Source: Collybiopsis luxurians FD-317 M1
Taxonomy: Eukaryota > Basidiomycota > Agaricomycetes > Agaricales > Omphalotaceae
Direction of reading: 5' to 3'
Assembly: GCA_000827265.1 (NCBI GenBank)
Contig: KN834772.1
Coordinates: forward strand, 468,243 to 532,242
Length of the DNA: 64,000 nt
Positions 33,008 through 45,000 of this stretch are shown in pieces. The position numbers and the translations under genes are program-made. Numbering within the stretch: the stretch's first letter is position 1; every line of letters begins with the position of its first letter. A model generated the notes under the pieces. It saw only the letters and a program-made list of their open reading frames with translations. It ran no database searches and had not been told where the DNA came from.

Positions 33008-34018
33008 ATGTCTGTTGACAAAAGTGCGAGCAGCTTGAAGGAAAACGAAGAAACTCGACTTGTAGGGATTGGAAACGTCGAAGTAAGTGCCGAAACGGAT
33101 CCTGGCTGAAAGCCTCGGATTGCGAGGACCGCCACGTGTATTTATCAGCATGTACTCGGACTCCGAGGAGAGCTGTTTGTGTTTCACCACCATCACTCAC
33201 AAGCTCTTCCGACAGGCTCGCCTTTTCTTGCTTTCGGTTCAGTTGAACGATTCAAGACAGAAACGGTTGCACAGACGCTCGTTGAAGCAACTCGATGTTG
33301 GATTACAGGTGGCTCTAAATGTGCTCAAATCTGAATACTATGGCGCCCCTACGTCTCGCCAAGAGGATTTTCTGCCGCTCTTGACTTATTTTGAGACGTG
33401 CGTATGTTTCCACAAAGGTTCAGATATACTTTCGCTTACAGAGAGCTTTATAGAACGGTCGCTCGTTGCGAAAGACTGGTTGAGCGTCTGAATCGTCGCC
33501 AAGCAGTTCTGGCCGTTGCTTTCTTACTATATGATGTTGAAATCATTAAGAGATGCCAGGAAGAAGTGAAGCAAAAGGGGACAGAGCTGCGGGTGAGTGA
33601 ATTGGATACCGTGTATAGAGCGCGTATCGCTAACCTACCTGAATGGCCCTAGGCAAGAATCACTCGGCTTAAAGAGCATTGGCCAGATCATGCATTCTCG
33701 TCTCAATCCAGGCTTTCGCTCACTGCAGAAGAGCGGTCACCATCGGAAACCACATACACGAATCCATTTCACACCCCAGAACCACCGTCGAGCCAGACTC
33801 CTACTACAGTGACCAGTCTTCACTCCGCATCCAACGCTTCCATCCAGAATTCCGAGTTCAATAACGCCGCGAACAATATCAACCGAATGACTTTTCATTA
33901 TCCACCGATTGTCAACAACGGTGGCTCAATCGTACTCAACTATAATGTCTATGGTACTGGATATGGTCAGTTACATACATCAATTCTGTGACCCAATCCT
34001 GACAAACGGATAGCATAG
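33008..34018 (+). CDS. Array paralogue D
   Basis: Starts MSVDKSASSLKENEETRLVG; intron 1 (from 33083, ending at about 33214) is longer than in A-C. Domain: LFLLSVQLNDSRQKRLHRRSLKQLD; LNVLKSEYYGAPTSRQ; VARCERLVERLNRRQAVLAVAFLLYD; CQEEVKQKGTELR. The tail belongs to a second subtype shared with E and G: SNASIQNSEFNNAANN, then HYPPIVNNGGSIVLNYN. Terminal mini-exon CA TAG at 34014-34018. All splice sites GT-AG. No frame breaks. Confidence 0.8.
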
Positions 34019-36135
34019 TCAATACAATTGCAATATCGACGATTCTCACGATGGCTCTGAAGGCTCCGATTTGGAATGATCTGTATGTATTTACTTGTAT
34101 ATTTTCGACGTTCGTACACTAGCTAGCATTGCTGGTTTGTATTTATTTTATCTGCCTGGCACTCCTGTCCTTCGTGTATGCAATACGCACAGCCTGTGTA
34201 GCTGCTGTCGTTCCTAGCCTTCTTTATTTCTAACGCTGAGCATACGCCTTGTCTTCCTTCCTACTGTCTTTGTTTAGCCTCTCTCCCGAACATTTATTAT
34301 TCTCCAATGCAGTTCGAGTACAGATATTGCTCGCCTCTCTTGAGTTATCTCATCCGACGAAGCCCAGCAGTAAGATTATTTTGAGCAGCTATGTGGATAC
34401 TTGACCTCGCAATGTGCTAATTTGCCTTTCCTTCCTCGTCGCTCTGCGTCATAGTTACTTTACTCAAGCTGACGATGGGCTTCTCTCGCAAAATCAAGCA
34501 CTGCATGTATCATATAAAATCCGACCACTAGTTATGGTAGTCACGGTATCGTTTCCTATCGCAATATTGTGCATAACTACTTTCCGATGCGGAGATACCC
34601 TCCAGTTCTCTCGGATTTGGATCCTGGGACATCATTGTTCGCTTTTAGGTAAAGAAAACTCAACTACTCGATGCCTTCTTGTTTTGATCAGTGTTCCGCT
34701 GGATTTCAGATTCGTACCGACGGGAACAACGATTATTTAAGGGCCTCGGACCGCCTATGAAGGCTCCTGCCAGTGCCAAGTTACTTGACAATCGACTTTC
34801 ATTTGGAGGCCAAATCCTGTCGGTTACTCTAGAGTGCTAATACCAGCAGAGCAGTTGATGCTACTTTTTTTTACCCAGATTGTCCACTTCTTCCTGGTCT
34901 GTGGATGAGAAGAGTTCGAAGTTCCTGTCTTTTAGAGCTGAGTAAACATTCACTGAGTATGCTGTTGTTCCAGAGCATGTATCTAACGTTCAATCAGCTT
35001 GTGGCTACCAACGCTGTTCCCTGGGCTCGTATAATGTGTGTGATCTCTCACTGTTCGGCCAGCCACTGCTAAGCTATACAGGGTTTATATTGAGCCCTAG
35101 GTATAGTACTTGTACTTAATGTAGTAGTCCGTAATCGGTAGTCGAGTAATGCAAGTGTAGCGAGTGGTAGTCAAAGAGTAAAAGATGAGAACCCCTAAAT
35201 CTAATCTACTGATAACTACAGGTAGATACGTATAAGGAAATAGATAAGCTATGCTACTCGATCACATGCGTTACAGCTCGGGACACTCGAGGTAGCCCCC
35301 TTACATTCAAAGATTATATCAGAAGTCTCCCCACCAGGATACGATCAAGTCGTCGCTGGGAGCATTTTCAGTCGCCGTCCAAAGATCTGCTAGAAAATGG
35401 TCGTAAGTCTTGACAGTTCATTCTGCCACAGCTTACTCAGTTTATGTGTTATCCGATTAGTCATTCTCAAAGTAAATACTAAGGGGTGTCAGAGATTCAG
35501 ATCGAGGACACAATTCTCACGGGGCCCCGTGTAAGGAAGGAGTCCACAGGAGGTTAATCGGCAGTAAGCAGCATCAGCGCTCCCCTCAACGAGTATTCAC
35601 GCCAGTAGGTGCACTCAACGTGCCCTCTAATACACACCCCACATTCCACTACCGACACACAACATTACACCTGTACATAATGCATAATGTTCCACAGTTG
35701 CTGATACTTAGATTGTCTATTAGCGTCACTGTTAATACTGACTTCTTATGTATTATGAACTCAAGTTATCGGTCTTGATTTTTTGTAGCACCTTATAAGC
35801 TCATGTTGCTTGAGTAGTTTACTAGTATTTTGATGTTTGTATGTTTATACAAAGCATTTAGACAATGTATACCTGTGCTTCACCTGCGCTGGACAAATCC
35901 ACGGCATCTCCTTCGGCTGGTCCCCATCATAGAATATTCTGGACCGTGGCATCTCGCGTGGCAACATAGTGTATCCCTCGGTCCGCTTTCCGAGTCCGTA
36001 AATAACAGGCAACCGTACCAGCCTTTTGCACCACCCGTCCTGGTATTAGCTCCGCTCGCCTCAATTATTTCTTCTCATCTTAAAATTCTGAGAAGGCAGT
36101 GAACGCGACTTTTCAAAACCGTTTCAGGTTCTGTC
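34019..36135. other. Spacer D-E
   Basis: About 2.1 kb with no recognisable gene. Open frames at 34414-34740 and 35830-36102 have no motif and no supporting introns. A perfect 14-bp palindrome CACGGGGCCCCGTG sits at 35518-35531. Confidence 0.4.
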
Positions 36136-37224
36136 ATGGATTCCGACATTGGCGAGCGCGTCGGGGAAGGTGGACTTACTGGATTGGTCGTGGCGAAGAT
36201 AGAGGTGAGTGGAGAAAGGAGAAAGTCGAAGGTGGTGGTGAAATCACGTTATTCTCACACACCTTCCTAAAACGCGAGGAAGTTGAAATCAGAAGCGTGT
36301 GAAATTATGGATACCGTATTTCACAGATCCATTTACCGGCTCTGTTACCACTCAAGACAAGCCAGGCCATTAACTGGGTTTTTTTTTGGATAGGCCCGCC
36401 TGTCATTACTGTCTATTCAGTTAAATGATTTGCAACAGAAGCGTTTGTACAAACATTCACTGCAACAGCTCGATGATGGATTACAAGTCACTCTAAATAT
36501 GCTTAAGTTTGAATACACTCGTGCCCCCAGAGTACGCCAAGAGGATTTTTCGCCACTCCTGACATACTTTGAGAGGTACGCTTTTGCTATCAGATCTTTA
36601 ATTTCTCTTACCAACAGAGGTCCCACCAGAACGATTGCTCGCTGTGAAGGAGTGGTTGAGTGTCTAAATGGACGAAACGCAATCCTGGTTGTTGCCTGCC
36701 TTCTATATGATTCTCAGAATATCAAGAAATGTCAGGAAGAAGTGAAACAAAAGAGCTCAGAATTAAGGGTGAGTTGATTAAATGCTGGATGGTACAAAGA
36801 CTCGTTGAGCAACTTTCGTGACTATATTATATATAGACAAGAATTACTCAACTCAAGGAGCATTGGCCAGATGACTCATCTTTGTCTCAATCAAATTTGA
36901 ACCAAATATCGATGGGCTCGACCGCCCAAGAACAGATCCAGTCGGAAACTACACGCTTGCAACCTTCTCACACCTCGCCATCGCCATCGAGCGGGACTCT
37001 CCTCCACTCCGTATCTAATGCAACTATTCAGAATTCCGAGTTCAACAGTGCTGCGGGCGATATATACCGAACGACTCTGCCTACTCGTATTAACGTTAGT
37101 AATGGCGGATCGGTGGTGTTTAATTTTCACCATTATGGCACTCAGGACGTGGTTAGTATAAGTATAACTAGCCTATGTTTGCGCTAACAGACAGATAAAG
37201 CCTAGCAGGTCACAGTCGACATAA
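36136..37224 (+). CDS. Array paralogue E
   Basis: Exon 1 36136-36204 (MDSDIGERVGEGGLTGLVV...) is joined over a 189-nt intron to exon 2 at 36394 (ARLSLLSIQLNDLQQKRL). Domain: LNMLKFEYTRAPRVRQ, where the GAPGSRQ loop is changed; IARCEGVVECLNGRNAILVVACLLYD; CQEEVKQKSSELR. Tail: SNATIQNSEFNSAAGDIYRTT, then NVSNGGSVVFNFHHYG. The last intron is shifted to phase 0, so the final exon reads a short extra PSRSQST before TAA 37222-37224, a different C-terminus from copies A-D. The last splice junction is the least certain part. Confidence 0.72.
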
Positions 37225-38639
37225 TCGAGACAGCGATGATACTTGTTATGTATTCCATTTGGGATACACGCGTTCATTCTCATTTATGTATGCTTATTCT
37301 CGTTGTTCTTGGCCTTACCTAGCACGCGTTCTGCCAACTCTTGTACTTTCGAGCAATTGCTACTGTCTATCGGCCCTCTGGAGCCCATTTCAGCTTTTCC
37401 GCATTCCTCTTTTTCACTCACGTCTTTTCAGATACTTATGTATATGCTACGTGCACCTCTAGACTATCATTTATTCATTTTCTTTTATACAGCGTAGAGT
37501 TTTGTTTGTAGCTGAGGATCAATGAACAGCCTGTCCAGAGGTCCGAGTGGTAGCTGAAATTTACTGGTCCTTAGCCACCATCATCACATGAAGAACTGCA
37601 ATAAAACGCAAGTGAACAAGCGACAGCTAGATATTTACAGTATCTGGTACTCTGGCCACCTATTCCCCCTCCCCCTCCGTTCTTCACGCTAGGATGCTTA
37701 ACTCTAATCATTGATCTGGGAGCCTAACCAGTAACCTCCTTTGCCATCTGCCTCATTGGCGCATTTGTGTACGAAGAGAAGTTATGGTTTGTAAAAACAG
37801 GTTTCGATATTCAGACGCTTAGTGCAAAACGAGGAGCTCAAATTTTGGGGGAAAACACATAATAGAACTTTCCTTTCACCATTACTTCCGATTCAAACCC
37901 ATCGCAAAGTTCTAACTTTGCGTACAGAGTTGTTGCACTGCATACACGGAAGACATTGCTTCGCGAAAGCGTCTAGATTGTCGAAAGCTTGTCGGGCCGC
38001 AAGGCGTCAGTATATCCCAGGCCCAGGACTCAGGCGGTAGCATGTGGCAGAATACCGAATTCAAATCTGCGGCCAATTGCGGTGCCAACGCGCATAATTG
38101 TCTTTCGGGATAAGACAAACAGGAGTGGAAGTGGCATATACAGACAATGACAGGCTTCTTGGACGATTATGGCTCGATTACCTCTTGGTCGTTTTCAGTA
38201 ATCAAGAAAGATTCAAATCCAACCGAGAAATGTTGAATATCTGATTTCATATCGCATCCGAATCATTTGCCATTAACTGGAGAAACAATCTGTTCAAGAT
38301 TACAATAATTGAGTGAACGAGTCATAACACACACCTTAGTAGAAACTGGCAACTTTGGTCCTTGGAGGGTTATTCCATGCGGTAACGAGTAGTTCATAGA
38401 CTTGAAGATATCTGCATGGGCGTCGAGTCTCATTCGCACGTGTTCGAGTATCGATTTCACCTAGGATATCAGCTAGAACATACGAGGCGCAAAAGCTGTA
38501 GCTGTTACAATGTAAACGTCCGACAGCAATTTGGCATTTGGCAGAAACGTGATCGGATTGCGCCGGGCGAGTCACGTTTTTTCGCGGAGCGAAAAAAAAA
38601 ACATCAACCACTTCTTTCCTCCCCACTACCGCGTGCGCA
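37225..38639. other. Spacer E-F
   Basis: About 1.4 kb; no gene seen. Short frames on both strands (for example 37243-37497, 38336-38665) have no motif. Confidence 0.4.
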
Positions 38640-39675
38640 ATGCATATCGACTCGAGCGACCGCAATCTCCACGAATATCTCAGCGAAGACCAAGGAAATC
38701 GACTTGTAGCTTTGGTAGAGGTTAGTGTTGGATTAGAGGCTATTTATTGGCGGCTGGTGCCGTGGTGCCTGTGGAGCATCACCAGGAACCAGGCACCAGG
38801 CACCAGGCACCACTCGTCCACGCTCTAAGCGCACGAGCGCTCAACTTCTTTTAAAGCTCACAAGCTTTTGGGATATAGGCTCGCCTCTCGTCACTGTCGA
38901 TTCGGTTCAATGATTCACAACCTCACAGTCACTCGTTGAAGCAGCTCAACGGTGACTTACAAGTCACCCTGAACATGCTCAAATTCGAATTTTACGGTGC
39001 TCCAGGATCTCGTCAAAAGGATTTTTTGCCGCTTTTGACTTGCTTCGATGCGTACGTTCTTCACCACGAATTCTCAAATCTATTTCCACTGACGGACTGC
39101 TCAATAGAACTCTCAATCGTTGTGAAGAACTGGTCGAGCGTTTGAATCGACGGAATACAGTCCTAGCTATTGCTCTCTCACTGTATGATTCCGAAAACAT
39201 CAAGAGATGTCGCGAAGAAGTGAAGGAAAAGGGATTAGAAATACGGGTGAGTGGAGAAAATGCTGTGTATAACTAACTTCGACTCACCGTAATAACTATA
39301 GGCAAGAATTACTCAGCTTAAGGAGCACTGGCCGGACCATGCGCCCTCATCTCCTTCCAACCCATTGCCTACGCCCTCTATCGCACAGGAGTCTGGAGCC
39401 ACACACTTGAATCCATTGCATGCCTCAGATTCGTTATCAAGCCAGGCTCCAAGTCTCCACTCTTTTTCCAGCGCAAGCATACGCAGCATTCAGGAGTCCC
39501 AGTTTAACAGCGCTGCAAATGATTTGAATAATACGACTTACAATTGTCCACCTAGTATTGTCAATAACGGAGGCTCCGTCGTGTTCAATTTTAATTTTGG
39601 TCTCGGACATCGTCAGTCTCAGTACATTTTTAGCATAAGTAATCTGATATTGACTATGGCTCTATAGCTCCGTAA
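38640..39675 (+). CDS. Array paralogue F
   Basis: Exon 1 MHIDSSDRNLHEYLSEDQ...; intron 1 contains a short tandem repeat of AGGCACC units near 38789-38813. Domain: LNMLKFEFYGAPGSRQ; CEELVERLNRRNTVLAIALSLYD; CREEVKEKGLEIR. At intron 2 the acceptor used by the other copies is mutated (ACGGAC instead of CAGGAG). A downstream AG at about 39109-39110 restores the frame at the cost of about five residues (TLNRCEE). Tail subtype as in A-C: SSASIRSIQESQFNSAANDLNNTTYN, then PSIVNNGGSVVFNFN. Predicted stop TAA 39673-39675 after the last intron. Confidence 0.73.
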
Positions 39676-40400
39676 CGCAGAGGACCGATGCAATTACAAC
39701 GGGTTTGATTTTCTCTCGGAATTTTTGCAAGGATATGTATCTATTCATTTTTTCATCGTTGGCCTTGTATTTTTTCCTTGTGTCTGCAATAAATACTGCC
39801 TATAATCCCATTGATTGAGAGCTGAATGTCCATTCTTTTCCTTGTAAAGCCGGTGGTTACAAGTCTTTTTGCTCGAGTGACCCCGGAAATGGTCGACGAC
39901 AAAATCTGCCAGCATATGCTTACAGTTAGACGTGTACCGTATTCTTCCCCCGTGTTTCTTTGCAAAGAACTGTTGATGCCGAAGCACAAATATCGGGCTG
40001 AGAGTACGACTTCTCGATATATTATCTCATTTCGCCAACTTACAGTGTCATTCACATTCACTTTCGCCTCCGAAGGATTCCTCACCATTTCCAGCTACTG
40101 GAGGTGTTGCCGAGCACGGTTGTCGCAGTGCTGGTGATGAAGAATTCGAATGCGTCGGGACTGAGTACTGAGGGGTCAAAAGCTCCAAAGAAGCTGGATG
40201 CGCAGGCTTCAAATATAAAGCATCTTTGGTACTGCATCTTCAATGGATGGATGGAGAAGCAACTCGAAAAGTCTTACTTATGTAAGTTGATTAGTCAATT
40301 CCGGAATTCCCGGCAGTGCGGCACTCCTCACACGTTAGTTAGAAGTAAATATGAAGAAAAAAACAGAAAAAGAAATATTTCACCTTTCCTTTCTGCTACC
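39676..40400. other. Spacer F-G
   Basis: About 0.7 kb; no gene recognised. Overlapping open frames on both strands (39745-40137) are unsupported. Confidence 0.4.
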
Positions 40401-41472
40401 ATGTCTGGCGTACCCATTGACATAAACGAGTGCAATCTCAATGACAATCTTGAAGAGAATTGGGCTTGGGATCGGGTATCGCTTGAGGTTAGTGGCTGTG
40501 CACTTCTCAGGTATCGACAACTACCTCCTTTAAGCGCCGAGCGCCAGCGTTGGCGCTAATTGTGCTACCATGTTTCACAAAAGTTTCATGCAAATGTTCA
40601 TCTGCCTTCCTTCTCTCTTCCTAACGAAATTCTTCAATAGGAGCGCCTTTCGTTACTATCAAGTCGGATAAATGACTTCCCCAAGAAACGTCTATATGGG
40701 CAGCCGCTGAAGCAGCTTGGTGACGAGTTGCGGGCCACTCTAAACATGCTCAAATCTGAATATCTTAGTGCCCCTACTTCTTGCCGAGGACGCTTTCTTC
40801 CGCTCTTGGAAGACTTCAGGATGTACGTTTGGACCACGAAATTTTGATTTTCCCTTGGCTAACAGAGCGCGCATAGAATTGTCGTTCGTTGTGAAGGTCT
40901 GCATGAGCGTCTGAATAGACAGAACGTAGTTCTGGCCGTTGCCAGGTTATTCTATGATTCCAAAAAGATACAAAAATGCTGGGAAGAAGTGAAGGAAAGA
41001 GGATCAGAATTGCGGGTGAGTGTCAAATAGCGTGTATAAGTGGCTGTTGACCCATTCCAATAATGATAGGTAAGAATCTCTCGACTCAAGGAGCATTGGC
41101 CAGATCATACGCGTCCATCTCAATCCAATCAATCTCCTACCCTTTCGATTGCGCAAGAGCATTCCCAGTCCGGAAATACTTCCTTGAACCCACCTCACAC
41201 CTCGATACCACCATCAAGCGGGACTCTCGCAACTGTGAACAGCCTCCATTCTGTATCTAATGCGACCATACAGAATTCTGAATTCAACAGCGCTGCGAAC
41301 AATGTAATTAACACGACTCTGCATTATCCACTTGCCGGTATCGTTAACAATAGCGGTTCAGTCGTGATTACTATTAATAATTATGGCGCTCCGGACGGGG
41401 TCAGTTTAAGTGAAAACTAATCTACGCTCTGTGCTGACAGACAAATAGCCTAGCAGGCAACAATCATCATAA
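40401..41472 (+). CDS. Array paralogue G
   Basis: Exon 1 MSGVPIDINECNLNDNLEEN..., the most divergent first exon. Domain: ERLSLLSSRINDFPKKRLYGQPLKQLG; LNMLKSEYLSAPTSCR (GSRQ loop changed); VRCEGLHERLNRQNVVLAVARLFYD; CWEEVKERGSELR. Tail: SNATIQNSEFNSAANNVINTT, then HYPLAGIVNNSGSVVITINN, subtype shared with D and E. As in E, the last intron looks phase 0 and the final exon encodes PSRQQSS plus one Ser before TAA 41470-41472. If that intron is retained the protein would instead stop at 41418-41420. Last copy before the PKS cluster. Confidence 0.73.
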
Positions 41473-42036
41473 TCGACTACAGACGGTCCCTGCGATGGTT
41501 TTGAGAATCATTTTGAGGCTGGTCGGGCAGTTGTTGTACTTATATCGATGCCTGCGTTTATTTTGCGTATTCTTGGCTTGACATCTGTCCATTGTGGGCT
41601 GGTCATCGTTGTACTTATTCTTTTGGCATGCGCTCTCATACTTCTTTTTTCTCGGTACTGCTTTTTAGCCCTCTTTCTGTTCCAGTTCATACGTCTCTCT
41701 TTCTCTTGCTCTCTTTCTCTCTTTCTCTCTGTCTTTCTCAGATCCTTTGAAACTTATGTATATGTGTGCGTCTCTGTATCACTTTCGTGTGCGCAATACA
41801 GATTACCTAGATTGGCCTCAAATCTCCTAGCTTCGTTAAACGTAAAGCCAGATGGCTGACAGTCTTTCGACTTAGGCCAGAAGCAGGGACTAGCAAGCGC
41901 CGGATTAGACACCTTTTTTTTTTTTCTCCCTCGGTCGTTTTCAAACATGAAATGGATGGCGTGGCCCCACAGGCTGAGGAAGCAGAAATTCAAACATAAT
42001 TCCTATCGTCTATGAAACATACAAAGCGACTTTTCT
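41473..42036. other. Intergenic: array end and PKS 3' flank
   Basis: CT-rich tract with TCTCTTTCTC repeats near 41695-41735 and a T-run near 41911; no gene seen. Confidence 0.4.
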
Positions 42037-45000
42037 CTACATTAGCTCTAGCAATCTCGTAATTTCCTCATTCTCGAATAACCCAAAATGCCCTCCTTCC
42101 ACACGCGCAACATTGATTCTCGAATTTGTGCCAACACACAAACTCGCTCCGAGATCCATCCAGTCCTTTCGAGTGTCCTCCGGTACTAATTCAACCATTC
42201 CATGACTTGCGACAATTACCGTCATCGGTGCCCGTATGCCCTCCACTAGCTTGATCAGTTTGGACTCGGCCACTTCAACACTCCCCTGGTCTCCAAGGAA
42301 CGAAAGAATCATCGTCGTTAGACTCGAGAATGTTTCCACCATTCGGTAAGTGCTGTCTGAAATTCGACCTCGACTGTTGGACGTTGACTCTATTACCGTG
42401 GACAATTCCTCTGCTAGGCGGAGGCGGTCAGCTTGAACGCGTCCGTCCCGTGCATTATCTCGCCGGAGCATGTCAATGATACTTTGAATGCCTATCATGA
42501 CCACTTGAGGTGTTACCTGTACTCTTTCAGAGTTCTGGAACAAACTACTCCAAAGAGTTTCGTGTAGCCGGCAGATCCAAAATGTCGGGAAGTGATCTAT
42601 GAACACCAGTTGGGAAACTTGGAGCTCGCGATTTCCCTCCTTCTCTGCCTCCTCTTCGAACCGTCTAGCAAGCGCTGCGCCGATGATACTCGAAGCGGAG
42701 TAGGCTGCCAGGCGGTAAGGGCCTGTGGGCCGACGTTCTTTGATTTTGGTGTAGTAATAAGAAGTCAGGGCGTCAACTGAGTCAAGGGGAGTAGTGGAAG
42801 TTACACGGATGGCCCAGATGGTAGAATTGGAGTTGAGACGACTGTTGTTGATCAGTGCGAGGATGGGCTCAATTGAGCCGGTGATATCGTGGAGAATTAT
42901 GAGAGGAGCTCTTTCTCCGTTTTGTAATTCAACTATGGGACTGTCGGACTGAATTGCCTCGCGACGATATTTGGTTTTCGAGTCGGTAAGCTTTCTCTGG
43001 GATACACTGTTGTCCTGCCTCCCGTTGCTGATTCGCTTTACTAGGTCGGCCCAGGTCGTTTGACCCAGCAGCTGCATCTGCGTTACCTGCACGTAGGGCC
43101 GTAGCGCCCGAGAGAGTCTTGCTGCGGAAATGGAATCGAGACCGTATGCGACGAGTGGGTTCTCCGGATCGAAGTCTGGCGCCGGAATATCCAGAGTTTT
43201 CAAAACGATTCCTAAAGCTGCTTCTGTTGTATCTCCAAAGGCTGGCCCAGTAAGTGCTTTGTCATCAGTAGCACCAAGTCTATTACGACTGACAACCCTT
43301 CCATTTTCAATCATCTTTTTCAGATTGGCCCAAGATGTCGTGCCTAGCAGCTGCATCTGGGGCACCTTCACAAAAGGCTGCAACATCCTAGAGAGCCTCG
43401 CAGCTGAAATCGAATCTAGTCCATAAGCTACAAGCGGGTTTTCGGCGTCGAATTCGTGAGCTTGAAGATCCAAGACTTTCAGTACGATATTAAATGCAGC
43501 CTTGACCGCGGCTGATACTTCCATCCCGATACCGTCTTTGAAACCGCTCGATGGCGTAACGGAATTGCTGTGTGCTGTAAGAGGCTCTTGGAGGGTATCC
43601 CAGCTGCTCCCGCCTAGTAATTGCATTTGGGATATTGGACCGTATGGTCTCAGTGCTGCAGCAATTTTAGCCGCTCCGATGGAGTCAAGACCGTAGGTAG
43701 TCAGTGGAAGGGAGGGGTCGAACTCTGCCGATGAGACGTCGAGAAGGGATAGCAAAACTTCTAGCGGGCGTTGATCTGTAGCAAGTGACGCGGTATCTAT
43801 ATCGTCACAACTGAATTTCTCAGTCGTGGAGGTCAGATGTCGACACGAAGGAGGAAGGCTGCCCATGTGTTTTTCGATAGCCGTCCACTTGAGATCTGGG
43901 ATGTATTGTTTGAAATCGCGACCGAGGCGAAGTTTTCTTATGCCGTCTTCGATGCAACGACACAGTTCTGTATTATGGGTGAGTTTCATGTATCGTTCAA
44001 GTGCGAAATGTGGCCACTCACCTTCTGCAGATATACTCCATTCTTGAAGTTCCTTTCCGTCTACCCGGTCTGAGAACGCTTGCGCAAGATAGCCAGCATC
44101 TAATATGCCAGGGACGATCAGCGAAAAAGAGTTTTTGATGGGTCGGATCGCCCAGTTCATGGCACTGCAAGCACTGTTCGGATGTTAGTCTTTTTCTACA
44201 TCATATCAGAGCTAATGTACGCTTACCTAGAATAATTCGATTGACCGATATTGCCAAAGAGCCCCGCTACAGAGGACAAGGTGACAGTGAAATCAACCGA
44301 ATCGAGGTCAACTGCAGTAGCCAGGGTTTCGAATGCTTTGAGCTTGGAGTCCATGACTGAACGTATACTTTCCTCTTTCTGGTTGAAGAAGAGAGCGTCG
44401 GATAGATGGAGAGGCATGAGGAAGCATCCTCCAATGGGATGCTCGGAAGGAATGGATTGTATGAGGTTCTTCATGGCGAGGATGTCTGTGGCGTCGCACG
44501 CCTCGAAGGAAAGCTGGAGATCTTCCCGACTCATGAGATATGCCAGCTTTGCTGATGCGAGGTTATGGCGGTTGTACTTGAGCGATGAGATGCCCCGTCG
44601 GGATGTGAGCACTAGATATTTTGCTCCATTCTAACGAAAGTAAGAATGAAAGTCTTGCACGATTTTATAGGGGACATACCTTATACATCCATATGGCGAT
44701 CTCCAGACCTAAGCCACCGATTCCACCAACTAGGAGGTAACTTTTCGTCGGATCGAATAGTGCCGATATATGCGTTGAGTTTGTCGGAATCAATGCATCG
44801 GAAATCCCTGGAACGTTGATTCTATAAACAGGTAAACCATCAAAGCCAGCGACTATAGGAATAAACTTCTGTATCGAATCCAGAGCGTCACGTATCTCCC
44901 AAGAGTTGTTCTTTATGCAACTCTGCACGAGTTCATCAACCAAGATGAGTCTACCTAGTCGGTGTAGGGTCTGGCGTGCGTGAGGGTGCTCATGGGATGA

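Noticed and set aside
34414..34740. 108-codon frame in the D-E spacer
   Set aside because: No similarity to the array family or to any family I recognise.
35518..35531. 14-bp perfect palindrome CACGGGGCCCCGTG as a regulatory site
   Set aside because: A single occurrence with no gene nearby; could be chance in 64 kb.
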